Origin: an uncultured Clostridia bacterium
GTDB taxonomy: Bacteria; Bacillota; Clostridia; Christensenellales; Borkfalkiaceae
DNA length: 64,000 nucleotides
NCBI GenBank assembly: GCA_947595585.1
Contig: CANQET010000004.1
Location: 62,001-126,000 of the forward strand
Reading direction: 5' to 3'
Shown here: positions 42,382 through 50,579 of the stretch, in pieces
Numbering within the stretch: position 1 is the stretch's first letter
How the letters are laid out: the number at the start of each line of letters is the position of its first letter
Notes under the pieces: model-generated
The model's database searches: none
What the model was told of the DNA's origin: nothing
What the model saw: only the letters and a program-made list of their open reading frames with translations
Made by a program: the position numbers and the translations under genes

Positions 42382-43464
42382 TTATAATTTTTGGATACAG
42401 GTTAGAAGCGTTTGGGCGGCGAAGTCGGTCTCCGCCTCCGTCGTCGAAAGTCCGAAGGAGAAGCGGATGCCCCGCATGGCCGCCTCCTCCGAGCGTCCCA
42501 TCGCGAGGAGCACATGGGAGGGCTGTGCGGTATGGGCAGAGCATGCCGCCCCGCCCGAGGCCGCGACCCCATTGAGATCGAGAAGGTCGAGCAGTCCCTC
42601 CCCCTTTTCAAAGGTGAGATGGGAGATGTTCGGGGCACGGTTTTCGCCGTCTTTTTCGACCCCATGTTGCATTTTTGCGAAGATCAGGGCCTCGAAGCGA
42701 TCGCGAAGGCGCCTCGTATGCGCGCAGAATTCCTCCCGCCTTGCTACGGCGAGCGAGAGGGCTTCGGCAAAGCCTACGACCCCTGCGACGTTCGTCGTCC
42801 CCCCGCGCAGTCCGCGCTCCTGTGCTCCGCCCGCGATGAGCGGCCGCAGACGGACGCCCTTCTTTACGATGAGCGCCCCCACGCCCTTGGGACCGCCGAG
42901 CTTATGCGCCGAGAGCGAGATCGCATCGGCATACTTCAGAATGTATTTCAGATCCTGCGTGGCCGCCTGCACGCAATCGGAAAAGAGCAGCGCCCCTTTC
43001 TCGTGGACGCGCGCGGAAAGTTCCTCGATGGGCTGGATACAGCCCGTCTCGTTGTTCACGGCCATCACGGCGACCAGCCCCACGCCCGCGAGGTCTCCGA
43101 GGCAGTCGGGGGTGACGATCCCGCCTTCCGTAACGCGGGAAAACGACCACATCCCCCCGCGAAGCGGCGCTGCGGCGCGCACGGCGGCGTGTTCGATGGG
43201 CGAGACGATGAGCCCGCCCTCCCCCATACAGCGGACGGCCTGATTATCGGCTTCGGTGCCCCCCGAAGTAAAGTAGACCTCCCCCGCCTCTACGCCGAGC
43301 AGGGAAGCGATCTTATCTCTTGCCCGCAAGACGAGCGCCGCCGCCCGCCGCCCGTAGCCGTGCAGGGAATCGGGGTTTCCAAATTCCCGCATGGCGGGCA
43401 GCATGGCCTCCAAAACTTCGGGAAGGAGCGGCGCCGTCGCCGCATAGTCGAGATATGCCATCAT
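42382..43464 (-). CDS. cysteine desulfurase, NifS/IscS family
   Basis: 360 residues, PLP fold type I: YLDYAATAPLLPEVLEAM, the PLP His region VSPIEHAAV, SLSAHKLGGPKGVGAL with the Schiff-base Lys, RGGTTNVAG and the catalytic-Cys loop SGGAACSAHT. It supplies persulfide sulfur for Fe-S clusters or tRNA thiolation. No iscU, thiI or mnmA is adjacent, so the pathway is open. The ATG pair at 43464/43461 begins 6 nt after a consensus TATAAT, implying a leaderless mRNA. Confidence 0.92.
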   Translation of the reverse strand: MMAYLDYAATAPLLPEVLEAMLPAMREFGNPDSLHGYGRRAAALVLRARDKIASLLGVEAGEVYFTSGGTEADNQAVRCMGEGGLIVSPIEHAAVRAAAPLRGGMWSFSRVTEGGIVTPDCLGDLAGVGLVAVMAVNNETGCIQPIEELSARVHEKGALLFSDCVQAATQDLKYILKYADAISLSAHKLGGPKGVGALIVKKGVRLRPLIAGGAQERGLRGGTTNVAGVVGFAEALSLAVARREEFCAHTRRLRDRFEALIFAKMQHGVEKDGENRAPNISHLTFEKGEGLLDLLDLNGVAASGGAACSAHTAQPSHVLLAMGRSEEAAMRGIRFSFGLSTTEAETDFAAQTLLTCIQKL

Positions 43465-43470
43465 GCCTTT

Positions 43471-43499
43471 ATTATACGGCGCGGGGCACATCTTGTCAA
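43471..43499 (-). promoter_or_regulatory. cysteine desulfurase promoter placed for a leaderless mRNA
   Basis: On the minus strand TTGACA (43499-43494), 17-bp spacer, TATAAT (43476-43471): a perfect consensus. Only 6 nt separate it from the first ATG. Confidence 0.85.
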
Positions 43500-43540
43500 G
43501 CGGAAGCCCGAAAAAACCGCCCCATCCCCCCGCTTTTTTG

Positions 43541-43569
43541 CAAAAGAAGACCCGACGGAAGACGTCGGG
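43541..43569 (-). terminator. intrinsic terminator of pnp
   Basis: CCCGACG/CGTCGGG with a 5-nt loop is followed by TCTTCTTTT on the minus strand. Confidence 0.75.
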
Positions 43570-43616
43570 CCTTGCTGTAGAATTGTAATTATCGCTTGCG
43601 TTTTGCGGCGGTTTCT

Positions 43617-45713
43617 TCAGGAGAGCTTCTCCATGAGCTTGAAGTCGATGCCCTTTTCGCCGATCTTGATGATCTTCACCTTCACGAGGTCGCCGATCGC
43701 GAGCACGTCTTCCACCTTCTCCACCCGCTTATCCGAGAGCTTGGAGATGTGGATCATGCCGTCTTTGCCGGGCGCGAATTCGACGAACGCACCCATCGTG
43801 GAGAGGATGCGGACGACTCTGCCGAGGAACATATCCCCGACTTCGGGATCGTGCACGATGCTCTCGACGATGGCCTTGGCCTTCTCCGCCGCCTTGGCGT
43901 CGCCATAGGAAGCGATGCAGACGGTGCCGTCGTCTTCGATATCGATCTTGGTGCCCGTCTCGGCGATGATGGAGTTAATGACCTTGCCCTGCTTTCCGAC
44001 GACGTCGCCGATCTTCTCGGGGTCGATCTTGAAGAAGAGGATGCGGGGAGCGTATTTGGAGAGCTCGGGACGGACTTCGGGCACACACTCGAGCATCTTG
44101 GAGAGGATGAACTCTCTGCCCTCATTGGCCTGTTCGATCGCGGTGTGCATGATCTCCTCGGAGATGCCCTTAATCTTGATATCCATCTGGATGGCGGTGA
44201 TGCCCTTCTTGGTCCCAGCGACCTTGAAGTCCATATCGCCGAGGAAGTCCTCGAGGCCTTGGATATCCGTCATGACGCGGAACTCGCCCGTCTCCTGATT
44301 CTTGATGAGACCCATCGCAACGCCCGCGACGGGTGCCTTGATGGGGACGCCCGCATCCATGAGCGCCATCGTCGAGCCGCACACGGAGGCCATCGAAGAG
44401 GAGCCATTGGAGGAGAGGATGTCGTTGACGACACGGATCGCGTAGGGGAATTCCTCTACGGGCGGAATGACGGGAACGAGTGCCCGCTCGGCAAGAGCGC
44501 CGTGCCCGATCTCGCGGCGGCCGGGGCTGCGGAGTGCCTTCGCTTCGCCCGTGCAATAGCCGGGGAAGTTGTATTGATGCATGTAGCGCTTCTCGGTCTC
44601 GTCGTCGAGGCCTTCGAGCTTCTGCGCCGCGGCGAGCATATCGAGGGTGCAGGTGGTGAGGGTCTGCGTCTGCCCTCTCGTGAAGACGGCCGAACCGTGC
44701 GCACGGGGCAAGACGGAACGCTCGCACCAGATGGGACGAACGTCCTTCAGCCCTCTTCCGTCGGGACGGATCCCCTTGTCGAAGATCTTCGCACGGACCT
44801 TCTCCTTGGTGAGATAGTAGAGGCTATCCTTGATCTCGCGCGTGTTCTCGGGGTAGATATCTTTGAAATATTCGAGCGTCTCGGCGTCGACCTTATCCTG
44901 CCGCTTCTGGCGCTCCTGACGATCGAAGGTATCGAGCGCCCAATCGAGCTTTTCGCCCGCGAACGCACGGACCTTTTCATCGATCTCTTCGGGGATGTGA
45001 TAGAGCTCGATCGCACGCTTGGGCTTGCCCACCGCGGGAACGATGACTTCCTCGATGTAGGCACAGATCTTGGAGATCTCGTTCTGCCCGAACATGATCG
45101 CGCCGACCATCTCGTCGTTGGAGACTTCGTTCGCGCCCGCCTCGATCATGAGGATGGCGTCTTTGGAGCCTGCGAGGTTGAGGTGGATGGTGCTCTTCTC
45201 CCGCTGCGCCGCATCGGGGTTGATGACGTACTGCCCGTCGACAAGGCCGACGACGACCGAACCCGTGGGGCCTGCCCAAGGGATATCCGAGATCGCGAGG
45301 GCGATGGAGGAGCCGATCATGGCGAGGGGCTCGGGGGCGACGTCGGGCTCGACGGAGAGCGCCGTCGCGACGACGACGACGTCGTTGAAGAGGCCCTTCG
45401 GGAAGAGCGGGCGAAGGGGACGGTCGATGAGACGGGCCGTGAGGATGGCCTTATCCGAGGCCCTCCCCTCCCTTCTCTTGAAGCCGCCCGGGATCTTGCC
45501 CACGGCATACATCTTTTCTTCGTAGTCCACCTGCAGCGGGAAGAAATCGATACCGTCCCGCGGCGTTTCGGACATACACACGTTGACCATGACGGCCGTC
45601 TCGCCGCATCTTACGACGCAGCTGCCGTTGGTCTGTTCGGCATACTTGCCCGTCTCGACGACGACTTCTCTGCCGCCGATCTCGAATTTGAATTCACGAT
45701 AGTTGGGTGTCAT
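43617..45713 (-). CDS. pnp: polynucleotide phosphorylase
   Basis: 698 residues: two RNase PH domains with a linker helix domain (RPLRPLFPKGLFNDV, RPDGRGLKDVRPIWCE, VCGSTMALMDAGVPI), then KH (IDPEKIGDVVGKQGKVINSI) and S1 (GDMFLGRVVRILSTMGAFVEFAPGKD) domains. A 3'-5' phosphorolytic exoribonuclease of the RNA decay machinery. AGGAGAAAC precedes the ATG. It lies downstream of rpsO, the usual rpsO-pnp order, but about 440 bp of repeats now separate them. Confidence 0.97.
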   Translation of the reverse strand: MTPNYREFKFEIGGREVVVETGKYAEQTNGSCVVRCGETAVMVNVCMSETPRDGIDFFPLQVDYEEKMYAVGKIPGGFKRREGRASDKAILTARLIDRPLRPLFPKGLFNDVVVVATALSVEPDVAPEPLAMIGSSIALAISDIPWAGPTGSVVVGLVDGQYVINPDAAQREKSTIHLNLAGSKDAILMIEAGANEVSNDEMVGAIMFGQNEISKICAYIEEVIVPAVGKPKRAIELYHIPEEIDEKVRAFAGEKLDWALDTFDRQERQKRQDKVDAETLEYFKDIYPENTREIKDSLYYLTKEKVRAKIFDKGIRPDGRGLKDVRPIWCERSVLPRAHGSAVFTRGQTQTLTTCTLDMLAAAQKLEGLDDETEKRYMHQYNFPGYCTGEAKALRSPGRREIGHGALAERALVPVIPPVEEFPYAIRVVNDILSSNGSSSMASVCGSTMALMDAGVPIKAPVAGVAMGLIKNQETGEFRVMTDIQGLEDFLGDMDFKVAGTKKGITAIQMDIKIKGISEEIMHTAIEQANEGREFILSKMLECVPEVRPELSKYAPRILFFKIDPEKIGDVVGKQGKVINSIIAETGTKIDIEDDGTVCIASYGDAKAAEKAKAIVESIVHDPEVGDMFLGRVVRILSTMGAFVEFAPGKDGMIHISKLSDKRVEKVEDVLAIGDLVKVKIIKIGEKGIDFKLMEKLS

Positions 45714-45825
45714 TTTGCTTTGTTTCTCCTTTCTGCTCCTATTTCTTTTGTCTTAAGCCCCATGGCCGAAGACGATTTTCCGAATCCTGTTTCCGAGGGA
45801 CAAGAGGCGAGGCACATCACTTGCG

Positions 45826-46090
45826 CCCTTGGTTCCCCTCATAGGGGAGCCAGCACGAGCCGTAGGCGAAGTAGCGCCCAAGCGTGAAGTAGGCGTAGCC
45901 GAGGGATCTCGACTTTGAGATTTCTCACCCCCGATGGGGGTTCGAAATGACGTGGGCCCGTACCCTCACGGCTCCCATACATACCCCGACGGCCCCCGTG
46001 CGTACCCGCTACGGCTCCCATACATACCCCGACAGAGTTTATCCCATGCATGCCCCCTCCCGCGGAGGGGGGTAGGGGGGTGGGCGGCCG
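45826..46090. repeat. intergenic repeat mosaic 7, between rpsO and pnp
   Basis: A GGTTCCCCTCATAGGGGAGC half-module (45832-45852), ACGAGCCGTAGGCGAAGTAG (near 45854), a GATTTCTCACCCCCGATGGG...GAAATGACGT unit (45918-45953), three CGGCTCCCATACATACCCCG-like satellites (45965-46030) and the palindrome as GCGGAGGGGGGTAGGGGGGT (46050-46083). Short frames here are repeat-derived. Confidence 0.8.
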
Positions 46091-46112
46091 TACCGCAGTT
46101 CCCTGCTTCAAC

Positions 46113-46138
46113 AAAAAAGGGCGGCAAAAAGCCCGCCC
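46113..46138 (-). terminator. intrinsic terminator of rpsO
   Basis: On the minus strand GGGCGG/CCGCCC closes a T-rich loop and is followed by TTTTTTG, 12 bases after the rpsO stop. Co-transcription of pnp with rpsO is therefore probably weak. Confidence 0.7.
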
Positions 46139-46149
46139 CCTATTGTTGT

Positions 46150-46404
46150 TTACTTACGAAGCCCAAGCTGCTCGACGATGGCTCTGTAGCGCTCGATATC
46201 CTTCGCTTTGAGATAGTCCAAGAGCCCACGGCGCTTCCCGACCATTTTCAGAAGTCCGCGGCGGGAATGGTTATCCTGCTTGTGGATCTTGAGGTGCTCG
46301 TTGAGGTGGTTGATGCGCTCGGTGAGGAGTGCGATCTGGACCTCGGGCGACCCCGTATCCCCCGGCTGGCGGGCATACTTCGCGATGATCTCGTTCTTTT
46401 CCAT
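46150..46404 (-). CDS. rpsO: 30S ribosomal protein S15
   Basis: 84 residues, slightly shorter than the usual 88-89. [27 protein letters not shown], HDxxS loop as [21 protein letters not shown] and [21 protein letters not shown] are all diagnostic. It binds 16S rRNA early in 30S assembly. GGAGG precedes the ATG. It has its own promoter (46498-46526) and a leader of about 87 nt, long enough for S15 autoregulation. Confidence 0.95.
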   Translation of the reverse strand: MEKNEIIAKYARQPGDTGSPEVQIALLTERINHLNEHLKIHKQDNHSRRGLLKMVGKRRGLLDYLKAKDIERYRAIVEQLGLRK

Positions 46405-46497
46405 TTGCGTTTATCCTCCTATGGAATTTGCCTTGCGGCATGACGCGCACGCCAAGAGATGCGTGGAGAGCGCAATTCCTCGCGTACGTCGACTATT

Positions 46498-46526
46498 AGA
46501 ATAGCACATTCTAAGGAGGATGTCAA
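46498..46526 (-). promoter_or_regulatory. sigma-A promoter of rpsO
   Basis: On the minus strand TTGACA (46526-46521), 17-bp spacer, TATTCT (46503-46498). Confidence 0.75.
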
Positions 46527-46576
46527 AGGATTTTGCCCGATGATACGGAAATTTTTTGCGAGATCCCGCCTACGGC

Positions 46577-46918
46577 TTATTTCTCCCAGCCGAGCGGCTC
46601 CCCGCCGAGCAAGTGCAGATGCAGATGCGGCACCGTCTGCCCCGCGTTCTCCCCTTGGTTGATGACGACGCGATACCCCTCTTTCAGCCCGAGATCCTCG
46701 GCGATGCGGCCGATCTTCTGCATGGTCCGCCCGAGGAGGGCGGCGCGCTTGGGCGTGACCTCCGAGAGCAGCCTGAAGTGCTCCTTGGGTACGCAGAGCA
46801 GATGGATCTTCGCGATCGGATGGATATCCGAAAAGATGAGGATCTCATCGTCTTCATACACCTTGCTTGCGGGGATCTCCCCCGCGACGATCTTACAAAA
46901 AATACAGCTGTTTTCCAT
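46577..46918 (-). CDS. HIT-family nucleotide hydrolase (HinT-like)
   Basis: 113 residues: CIFCKIVAGEIPASKVYEDD with a CxxC pair, FSDIHPIAKIHLLCVPKEHF and the catalytic triad motif HLHLHLLGG. HinT-like enzymes hydrolyse purine nucleoside phosphoramidates. It is the last gene of the prmA-rsmE-mtaB-HIT operon, 22 bases after mtaB, with GAGGGGGA before the ATG. Confidence 0.93.
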   Translation of the reverse strand: MENSCIFCKIVAGEIPASKVYEDDEILIFSDIHPIAKIHLLCVPKEHFRLLSEVTPKRAALLGRTMQKIGRIAEDLGLKEGYRVVINQGENAGQTVPHLHLHLLGGEPLGWEK

Positions 46919-46939
46919 ATAGGTCCCCCTCGGTGATCT

Positions 46940-48163
46940 TCACCGCAGAATTTCGCAACTTGCGCCTTGCGCAGTCAATTTCGTGAGGCGTACTTTCTCG
47001 AGCGCCCCCTCCCGCCCCTCGGGGCAGCTCACGCGGATGTAGTTTTCGGTATACCCCCCGTCCGCTTCGAAGAGCGCCGTCATCGTGCTTCCCAAGAATT
47101 TTTTCACATACTCCCGCCCCTGCCGCTTTGCCTCGGCGATGAGCGCACGCACCCGCTCCTTTTTGACCTCGGCGGGGAGATCTTCGAGCTTGGCCGCCGC
47201 CGTCCCCGGCCGCATGGAGAAGGGGAAGGCATGGACGCGCAGAAAGCCCGCTTCCCCGATGATCGAGAGGGAATCGGCAAAGTCCTTCTCCGTCTCGGTG
47301 GGAAATCCCGCGATGAGGTCGGTCGTGATCGAGGCCTCGGGAAAGGCGGCGTAGATGCGTTCGCACGCCTTCAGATACTCCGCCCGCGTATAATGGCGGT
47401 TCATCTTCTTCAGGACGGCATCCGAACCGCTCTGAAGCGAGAGGTGGAAGTGCGCACACACGTTCCCCGCCGCCCGCAGCTTCTCCAAGAAATCTTCCGT
47501 GATACAGCTGACTTCGAGGGAGCCGAGACGGATGCGTGCGGGCAGCCCCGCGAGGGAGAGGAGAAGCTCGCCGAGCCCGCTGTCGCCGTCGCGATAGGAA
47601 GAGAGGTCGACGCCCGTGAGCACGATCTCCTTTGCGCTGCACGCCTCGGCTTCCCTGCGGATGCTCTCCATGCTGCGCGAACGCACTCTGCCGCGGAGAT
47701 AGGGGATGAGGCAATAGCTGCAGAAGCGGTTGCAGCCGTCTTCCACGCGAAGATAGGCCCGCGTGTGCGTCTTTTGGGGGTAGGGAAGTTCGCAAAAGGC
47801 CGTCTCGTCCTCCACCGAGATCCCGCGGAGCGCGCCGTCGACGGCAGCAAGCACGGCGTCCTTTTTCATCGCCCCCGCGACGAAGACCACCCCCTCCCGC
47901 GAGAAAAACGCCTCGGGGTCGCGGCTGGCGGCACATCCGAAGACAAAGACGGGCGCCGCGGCGTTGTATTTGCGCATCCGTGCGACGGCCTGCCTGCTCT
48001 TCTTTTCGGCTTCCGCCGTCACCGCACAAGTGTTGAGAAGATACAGGTCTGCGGGGCCGAGTTCGGACGTCGTCTCATAGCCGCGCTGCGCGAGCCCCTG
48101 CATCACCGAGGCCGATTCCACTTCGTTGAGCTTGCACCCGAGGGTGAACACACAGGCCTTCAT
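46940..48163 (-). CDS. mtaB: tRNA t6A37 methylthiotransferase MtaB
   Basis: 407 residues. The N-terminal UPF0004 domain has MKACVFTLGCKLNEVESASV with its first cluster cysteine, the radical-SAM motif CNRFCSYCLIPYLRG and a C-terminal TRAM-like region. It turns t6A37 into ms2t6A in tRNA-Lys, acting after the TsaBDE products encoded at 30-31 kb. Start at 48163 overlaps the rsmE stop by an ATGA. The three cysteines of the radical-SAM cluster are intact. Confidence 0.93.
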   Translation of the reverse strand: MKACVFTLGCKLNEVESASVMQGLAQRGYETTSELGPADLYLLNTCAVTAEAEKKSRQAVARMRKYNAAAPVFVFGCAASRDPEAFFSREGVVFVAGAMKKDAVLAAVDGALRGISVEDETAFCELPYPQKTHTRAYLRVEDGCNRFCSYCLIPYLRGRVRSRSMESIRREAEACSAKEIVLTGVDLSSYRDGDSGLGELLLSLAGLPARIRLGSLEVSCITEDFLEKLRAAGNVCAHFHLSLQSGSDAVLKKMNRHYTRAEYLKACERIYAAFPEASITTDLIAGFPTETEKDFADSLSIIGEAGFLRVHAFPFSMRPGTAAAKLEDLPAEVKKERVRALIAEAKRQGREYVKKFLGSTMTALFEADGGYTENYIRVSCPEGREGALEKVRLTKLTAQGASCEILR

Positions 48164-48873
48164 CCGAGTTCCCCCACCGCATACGCGATCAGGGCGAGGC
48201 AGGCGATCGCCGCCGTCTCGGCACGAAGGATGCGCTTTCCGAGCGTGATGCCGCGGAATCCCGCCGCCTGCGCAAGGGCGAATTCCTCTTCGCAAAAGCC
48301 CCCTTCGCTCCCCACCATAACGGCACAGGATCCCTCGATTTTCGATAGCGTCCCCTCGCTTTTCTGCAAAAATTCACACGCGAAGAGCTTGGTATCGTAT
48401 GCTTTGGCCGCCTCGAGCGCCGCGGGGAATTCGAGGTACTCCACGGGCGGGGCGAGGGTCCGAAGGCACTGCTTGGCCGCCTCGCGGGAGACGCGGGCAA
48501 GCCTTGCGAGTTTGTTTTCATTCATATAGGCCGAACAGTAGCGGGAGGAAAAGACGCAGATGCGCGAGACGCCGAGCTCCACCGCCTTCTGGACGACAAG
48601 CTCCGTCTTATCCCCTTTCAGGGCGCCGAGAAAGAGGCAGATCTCGCGCCTCGGTTCGCGATCGGAACACCGCTCCCCCGTCACATGCAGGAGCATCTTC
48701 TCCCGTTCGACGCGGGTGACGATGGCCGAAAACTCCTTTCCGCTGCCGTCGAGGAGGGTCACCTCGTCGCCGACGCTCAGCCGCAAGACGTTTTTGGCGT
48801 GGCGAAGTTCTTCCCCCGTGAGGAAGACTTCTTCCTCTACATGGTCGATAAAAAACCGCTTAGGCGCAGCCAT
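48160..48873 (-). CDS. rsmE: 16S rRNA m3U1498 methyltransferase RsmE
   Basis: 237 residues of the SPOUT class: PKRFFIDHVEEEVFLTGEEL, HAKNVLRLSVGDEV, then LGALKGDKTELVVQKAVELG, VGSEGGFCEEEFALA and LGKRILRAETAAIACLA, which form the SAM knot. GGAGGGG precedes the ATG at 48873, which overlaps the prmA stop by 14 bases. The prmA-rsmE-mtaB order is typical of Firmicutes. Confidence 0.95.
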   Translation of the reverse strand: MAAPKRFFIDHVEEEVFLTGEELRHAKNVLRLSVGDEVTLLDGSGKEFSAIVTRVEREKMLLHVTGERCSDREPRREICLFLGALKGDKTELVVQKAVELGVSRICVFSSRYCSAYMNENKLARLARVSREAAKQCLRTLAPPVEYLEFPAALEAAKAYDTKLFACEFLQKSEGTLSKIEGSCAVMVGSEGGFCEEEFALAQAAGFRGITLGKRILRAETAAIACLALIAYAVGELG

Positions 48874-49813
48874 CGCTCCCCTCCTTGAGGACAAAGGCAT
48901 ACCACTCCCCCCGCTTTTCTTCGCGGACGAGGGAGAGCCCTGCCGCCGCATAGGCCTCTTTGACGAGCGCCGTACGCCCCTCGATGATGCCCGAAAGGAT
49001 GAGGGTCCCCCCTCGTTTCAAGTGGGCGGGGATGGCGGGCGCGAGCAAGACGAGGACTTCCGCCGTGATGTTGGCGAGGATGAGATCGGCCTGCATAGAC
49101 GTATCATCGACGAGGTTGCTTCTTACGACTTCGATCCTCTGCTCCACGCCGTTTGCGCGGGCGTTGTGCTCGCTGCTCGCGACGGCGATGGGGTCGATAT
49201 CGGTGAGAAAGCACCTTTTGGCGCCGAGCTTGGCGGCCGCGATGCCCAAAATGCCGCTTCCGCAGCCGACGTCGAGGACGGTATCTCCCGCCTTGAGAAA
49301 GCGCTGCATGAGCTCCACGCACATCGCCGTCGTCTCGTGTTCTCCCGTGCCGAAGGCCATGCTGCTATCGAGGAGGATGACCTCTTCCTCCGCGGCCTTG
49401 TCGTATTCCAGCCAAGCGGGCACGACGACGATCTTCCCCAAACGGATGGGGCGGAAGTGCTTCTTCCAGATCTCGATCCAATCGTCGCCGTCGATCTCGC
49501 GGGTGCTCTCCTCGAGGGTGCCGAAGTCGATCGCGCCCGCCGCACGGTCGCGGCAAGCATAGATCTCTTCCATGATCGCGGGGATCTTTCGGGCGGCCTC
49601 GGGCAGGAGGAAGGCCTTCACGAGCGCCCCCGTCCTTTTCGTGAGGTCGTCGTCGAGGTAGTCCCAATAGACGCCCATCTTGCCCGTCCGGAGGGCGATG
49701 ACGTCGGCCACATCGGAGACGGCGACGCCCCCCTCGGTATAATTCCAGAGCACATCCGAGACGATCTCGCTCGCCTCGGACGTCGTACGCACGGTAAGTT
49801 CGATATATTTCAT
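48860..49813 (-). CDS. prmA: ribosomal protein L11 methyltransferase PrmA
   Basis: 317 residues: N-terminal substrate-binding domain (YIELTVRTTSEASEIVSDVL) and a SAM-dependent Rossmann methylase with MAFGTGEHETTAMCVELMQ, DVGCGSGILGIAAAKLG and ILANITAEVL. It trimethylates L11. The ATG at 49813 lies 7 nt after a perfect consensus -10 box; the mRNA should start at or next to the ATG, and no ribosome binding site is present. Confidence 0.95.
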   Translation of the reverse strand: MKYIELTVRTTSEASEIVSDVLWNYTEGGVAVSDVADVIALRTGKMGVYWDYLDDDLTKRTGALVKAFLLPEAARKIPAIMEEIYACRDRAAGAIDFGTLEESTREIDGDDWIEIWKKHFRPIRLGKIVVVPAWLEYDKAAEEEVILLDSSMAFGTGEHETTAMCVELMQRFLKAGDTVLDVGCGSGILGIAAAKLGAKRCFLTDIDPIAVASSEHNARANGVEQRIEVVRSNLVDDTSMQADLILANITAEVLVLLAPAIPAHLKRGGTLILSGIIEGRTALVKEAYAAAGLSLVREEKRGEWYAFVLKEGSDGCA

Positions 49814-49820
49814 GCGAATC

Positions 49821-49849
49821 ATTATAGGGGGTCGCGGGCGGAATGTCAA
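49821..49849 (-). promoter_or_regulatory. prmA operon promoter placed for a leaderless mRNA
   Basis: On the minus strand TTGACA (49849-49844), 17-bp spacer, TATAAT (49826-49821), then 7 nt to the ATG. Perfect consensus. Confidence 0.85.
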
Positions 49850-49871
49850 GCAAATCCCCTTTGCCGTAAAC

Positions 49872-49896
49872 AAAAAAGCCGCCATGCGGCTTTTTT
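49872..49896. terminator. terminator of the membrane XRE gene
   Basis: AAAAAAGCCGC/GCGGCTTTTTT with a CAT loop; T-runs on both strands. The stop of the minus-strand gene touches it. Confidence 0.85.
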
Positions 49897-50504
49897 CACT
49901 TTTCGGTCTCCGAAGGATGTTCCCGCCAGAAGATCGCAACGGCCGCGATCCCCAGCCCGAACAGCACGCTGAAGATGAAGGCGAGCGTGAATTCGGTGTT
50001 GGCAAACGGCGAGGGAGCGGCGCTGTACATGAGGCTCGAGGCGTTATATAGCGCCAAGCCGATGCGGATCGTCATGGCGATGAAGAACAGCGTACAGATC
50101 GTGAGGAGGATGATCGCGACCCGCTTTCTCCTGCCGAAATCGCGGTGTTCCTTCTCCGCGAGCTCCTGCCTGAGTTCGCGCAGCTCGAGAAGAAGCGCCG
50201 CCGTGCTCAGCCCCGAGGCCGCCTGCGGCAGATCCGAGACCTCCTCTCGGGGCAGATCCGAGACCTCCTCTCGGGGCAGATCCATGGGTTCCTCTTGGGG
50301 AGCGGCATCGGTGCAATCGGCAAAGTAGTCACTGTTGATCTCGTAAAAACTGCAGATACGCAAAAGATTTTTCCCCGAAGGGCGGGAGACGTCGTTCTCC
50401 CAACGGCTCACCATGATACGGGAAACGCCGAGCGCGTTTGCGAGCTCGGTCTGGGAAATGTTGCGCTTGACTCTGAGGCAGCTCAGGCTTTCTCCGATCG
50501 TCAT
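49896..50504 (-). CDS. membrane-anchored XRE-family regulator
   Basis: 202 residues. An N-terminal XRE helix-turn-helix (about 5-60: NISQTELANALGVSRIMVSRWE, split here by a few residues) is followed by an acidic linker with the 8-residue unit DLPREEVS repeated twice, a basic stretch, and two membrane helices (about 128-150 and 172-192). DNA-binding proteins of this shape may sense the membrane. GGAGG precedes the ATG. Its promoter spacer holds a dyad, which suggests autoregulation. Confidence 0.83.
   Translation of the reverse strand: MTIGESLSCLRVKRNISQTELANALGVSRIMVSRWENDVSRPSGKNLLRICSFYEINSDYFADCTDAAPQEEPMDLPREEVSDLPREEVSDLPQAASGLSTAALLLELRELRQELAEKEHRDFGRRKRVAIILLTICTLFFIAMTIRIGLALYNASSLMYSAAPSPFANTEFTLAFIFSVLFGLGIAAVAIFWREHPSETEK
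50227..50283. repeat. 24-bp tandem repeat inside the membrane XRE gene
   Basis: Two identical 24-bp units (50227-50250, 50251-50274) and a partial third. It encodes the repeated DLPREEVS in the linker. Perfect identity suggests recent duplication or ongoing slippage. Confidence 0.9.
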
Positions 50505-50525
50505 ATTTGCCTCCTTGCAGGATCC

Positions 50526-50579
50526 ATTGTATCACATTTTGTGCGATTTGTCAAGGCTACGGGTCATTTTGTGTATGAC
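50526..50579 (-). promoter_or_regulatory. promoter and dyads of the membrane XRE gene
   Basis: On the minus strand TTGACA (50554-50549), 17-bp spacer, TACAAT (50531-50526). An imperfect dyad ATCACATTTTGTGCGAT (50531-50547) fills the spacer. A second dyad GTCAT-N7-ATGAC (50563-50579) lies upstream, over the end of the aminotransferase gene. Confidence 0.6.

Noticed and set aside
45934..45955. tRNA T-arm-like GGTTCGAAAT
   Set aside because: It is part of the GAAATGACGT repeat module; no acceptor, D or anticodon arms surround it. No tRNA or rRNA gene was seen anywhere in the window.
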